In this document: positions 62,209 through 64,000 of the stretch, one piece after another
Numbering within the stretch: position 1 is the first letter of the stretch
How the letters are laid out: each line of letters opens with the position of its first letter
From: Granulosicoccus antarcticus IMCC3135
GTDB lineage: Bacteria > Pseudomonadota > Gammaproteobacteria > Granulosicoccales > Granulosicoccaceae
DNA: 64,000 nucleotides
NCBI RefSeq assembly: GCF_002215215.1
Contig: NZ_CP018632.1
Span: 186,501-250,500, forward strand
Direction of reading: 5' to 3'
Made by a program: the position numbers and the translations under genes
Notes under the pieces: model-generated
Seen by the model: only the letters and a program-made list of their open reading frames with translations
Databases searched by the model: none
What the model was told of the DNA's origin: nothing

Positions 62209-63657
62209 CTATCCATCACCAATAAGACTATTGCCAATGCGCAGAGTTTCCGCCACTAGCAGGTGCAAGTCTTCGGGCAAGGTTCGATGATTGTTGATTG
62301 CCGCTCGCAGGCAGTGGCTAGCGTGTACTGTGGTATCAGAGAGTACCGCAGTACCTTCCTCTTGCAATCGGAGCATGATCTCGGTGTTCAGTGCTTTCAG
62401 TTCATCCTTGCTCCTGCCACCTGGATCAAACAGGAAGCAGACAATATTGATGCTGGTCGGGAAAAGCAATCGCAGTTGGGTGGCCTGTTCAATCAATGCC
62501 GATAAGTAAGCTGCCTTGGCAATGTCTTGATCGATGAGTCGCCCGAATTTTTTGACGCCATGCTCTCGCAGAGACATCCATACTTTCAGGGCGCGAAATC
62601 CACGCGACGTCTGGATACCGTAGTCATGTAGAAACGGAGCAGCTGCCAAACCACGAGCAGCAGGCTTCAAATATTCGGGCGACAGCGAGAACGCTTTCAA
62701 GTGTGCAGACTTGTCACGCACCAGGGCGCATCCCACCTCAAATGGTGCATGCAACCATTTATGCGGGTCCAGTGCCACCGAGTCTGCACGCTCGATACCG
62801 GCCACCCGCCATCGGTTGTTCGGAGCAATGGCAATCAATGCACCGATACAGCCGTCCACGTGAAAAGACAACCCTTGCTCTTCACAGAATTCCGCAATGG
62901 ATTCAAGGTCATCAATTGCGCCGGTGTTGACGGTACCAGCGGTAGCAATAACGCAAGCTGGCCTGAGCCCCTCTGAGCGGTGTTGCGCGACCAGACTACG
63001 CAATACGTCCACATCCATGCTCATATCGCTCTTTGATGGCACTCTAACCAAAGCATGGTTTCCCAATCCCAGTGTCTCCATGGCTTGCTGGTGACAGCTA
63101 TGCAGCTGATCTGATCCGTAGTAGCGTAACGGTTTCGGCATTGCCGCTACGCCCTCTTCACGAACATCGCATCCGGCGTGTCGGTTGCGCGCAACGGTCA
63201 GCCCGATCAGATTCGCTACCGAGCCACCGCTGACAAGTGAACCGCTGGTGGACTCCGGCAGGCCTATCATTTCTCGAAGCCATTGAACCACCTGACCATC
63301 CATCAGGGCAGCAGCATGATTCCCGCCACCAAGGTTAGAGCCTTGAATCGCTGCCATGAAATCTGCCAGCGCTCCGGTGACATTGCTGGTGCCCATATAC
63401 CACGCCCAGAAGCGCGGATGAATGTTCCCCATGGGATACGCCATGACCGTGTCATTGACCTCAGCCACGATCTGGGAAAGTGGCGTTGGGTCTTCTGGCA
63501 CACGTGAGGTAAATCCGATTCTTATGGAATCCGGCATTTCCCGCCAGACGGGTCGATTTCGAACATCCCGTGTATGCTCAATGGCAGCATCGGTGACTTG
63601 ATGGGCGAGGCGACGCATCGCGTTCCAATCTTGCGGATCCAGGTTCTCATAGTCCAT
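62209..63657 (-). CDS. Group II PLP-dependent decarboxylase (aromatic/acidic amino acid type)
   Basis: 482 aa. The PLP lysine is in SVALDPHKWLHAPFEVGCAL, the PLP-stacking His region in LHSCHQQAMETLG, SLVSGGSVANLIGL near the phosphate and ATAGTVNTGAIDD before the cofactor Asp (FHVDGCIGALIA). The overall order fits aromatic-L-amino-acid decarboxylase and its relatives; the usual HVDAAW reads HVDGCI here, so substrate preference is open. ATG 63657 has GAGGTGG 6 nt upstream. Confidence 0.9.
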   Translation of the reverse strand: MDYENLDPQDWNAMRRLAHQVTDAAIEHTRDVRNRPVWREMPDSIRIGFTSRVPEDPTPLSQIVAEVNDTVMAYPMGNIHPRFWAWYMGTSNVTGALADFMAAIQGSNLGGGNHAAALMDGQVVQWLREMIGLPESTSGSLVSGGSVANLIGLTVARNRHAGCDVREEGVAAMPKPLRYYGSDQLHSCHQQAMETLGLGNHALVRVPSKSDMSMDVDVLRSLVAQHRSEGLRPACVIATAGTVNTGAIDDLESIAEFCEEQGLSFHVDGCIGALIAIAPNNRWRVAGIERADSVALDPHKWLHAPFEVGCALVRDKSAHLKAFSLSPEYLKPAARGLAAAPFLHDYGIQTSRGFRALKVWMSLREHGVKKFGRLIDQDIAKAAYLSALIEQATQLRLLFPTSINIVCFLFDPGGRSKDELKALNTEIMLRLQEEGTAVLSDTTVHASHCLRAAINNHRTLPEDLHLLVAETLRIGNSLIGDG

Positions 63658-63862
63658 CGGTTCCACCTCACAGCGTAAACGCAATAAAGACACGCTAGTG
63701 CTTGCGGTCAAGTGCTGACCACAGGGTACAGTAGCACTTAAGAGACGGATTCTTCATCACGCCTTTTTAGTCTTTATGGCAGGAACCGGAAAAATTCGAA
63801 CCTGGATACTCATTGCAGAACAGCAGCTGTACTATCGATTTTTTTATTCAAAACGGGATTCT

Positions 63863-64000
63863 ATGGCTCAACCTAAAATACTCGGACTGAAAGGTGCATT
63901 AGAAATGCGTCTGTCGCAAGTGGATGATAATCACATCGCGCCATTGTCTGAATTCGTGCGTAGACTTCGAGTGAAGATGGGGCCTGGTGCTGCAATTCCG
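63863..64000 (+). CDS. Start of a protein resembling uracil-DNA glycosylase family, cut by window end
   Basis: 46 codons from ATG 63863. IAPLSEFVRRLRVKMGPGAA resembles the N-terminus of a uracil-DNA glycosylase-like family that continues with a PYFDP-type motif, which would follow here. The identification rests on this short piece only. Confidence 0.4.
   Translation, partial: MAQPKILGLKGALEMRLSQVDDNHIAPLSEFVRRLRVKMGPGAAIP

Overview
The window looks like a chromosomal segment of a heterotrophic marine gammaproteobacterium. The evidence is moderate GC content, three-gene TRAP transporters, a cupin related to DMSP lyases, PhyH and formylglycine-enzyme genes, and group IIC introns lodged in integron attC sites. 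A Granulosicoccus-like host is a guess from gene content only. No rRNA, tRNA or CRISPR array was seen.

Region 1 (1-11.2 kb) is ordinary metabolic DNA. It holds the end of a peptide-type ABC operon (dppF-like ATPase), a Gfo/Idh/MocA dehydrogenase, a VOC protein, and a MarR regulator divergent from an operon of M20 amidohydrolase, TRAP dctPQM and a class I glutamine amidotransferase. A PhyH dioxygenase follows. A diverged 3' end of a group II intron lies at 3.7 kb.

Region 2 (11.2-30.7 kb) is a graveyard of mobile DNA. It contains a formylglycine-generating-enzyme gene cut by an in-frame TGA, fragments of IS3 and IS4-type transposases, an IS4-family element and a decayed second copy of it, and an IS66 element with intact 8-bp target duplication inside a tyrosine recombinase gene. 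There are remnants of two unrelated group II introns and a 39-bp perfect inverted repeat around a zinc-ribbon gene. Two cell-envelope lipoproteins, one a 1093-residue alpha/beta hydrolase, sit between them.

Region 3 (30.7-51.6 kb) I read as a cluster of integron gene cassettes without an integrase (CALIN-like). All cargo genes are on the minus strand: serine hydrolase, HD protein, HNH nuclease, HdeA-like protein, GIY-YIG nuclease, membrane-anchored protein, unknown protein and DUF5677 protein. Four attC-like imperfect palindromes have the same orientation. Two are split by closely related group IIC introns and a third intron is a 5' remnant. One intron carries two different serine-recombinase elements inserted at two places in its reverse-transcriptase gene. 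ISNCY, IS91 and IS4-like pieces add further layers.

Region 4 (51.6-64 kb) is again metabolic. A DUF2799 lipoprotein is followed by a minus-strand dctPQM-DMSP lyase-like operon. The same 21-nt sequence around TTGTATACAA lies upstream of that operon and upstream of a GntR/FCD regulator. Then come an aldehyde dehydrogenase, two small lipoproteins flanked by GTGAACA hairpins, a PLP decarboxylase and the start of a gene resembling uracil-DNA glycosylases.
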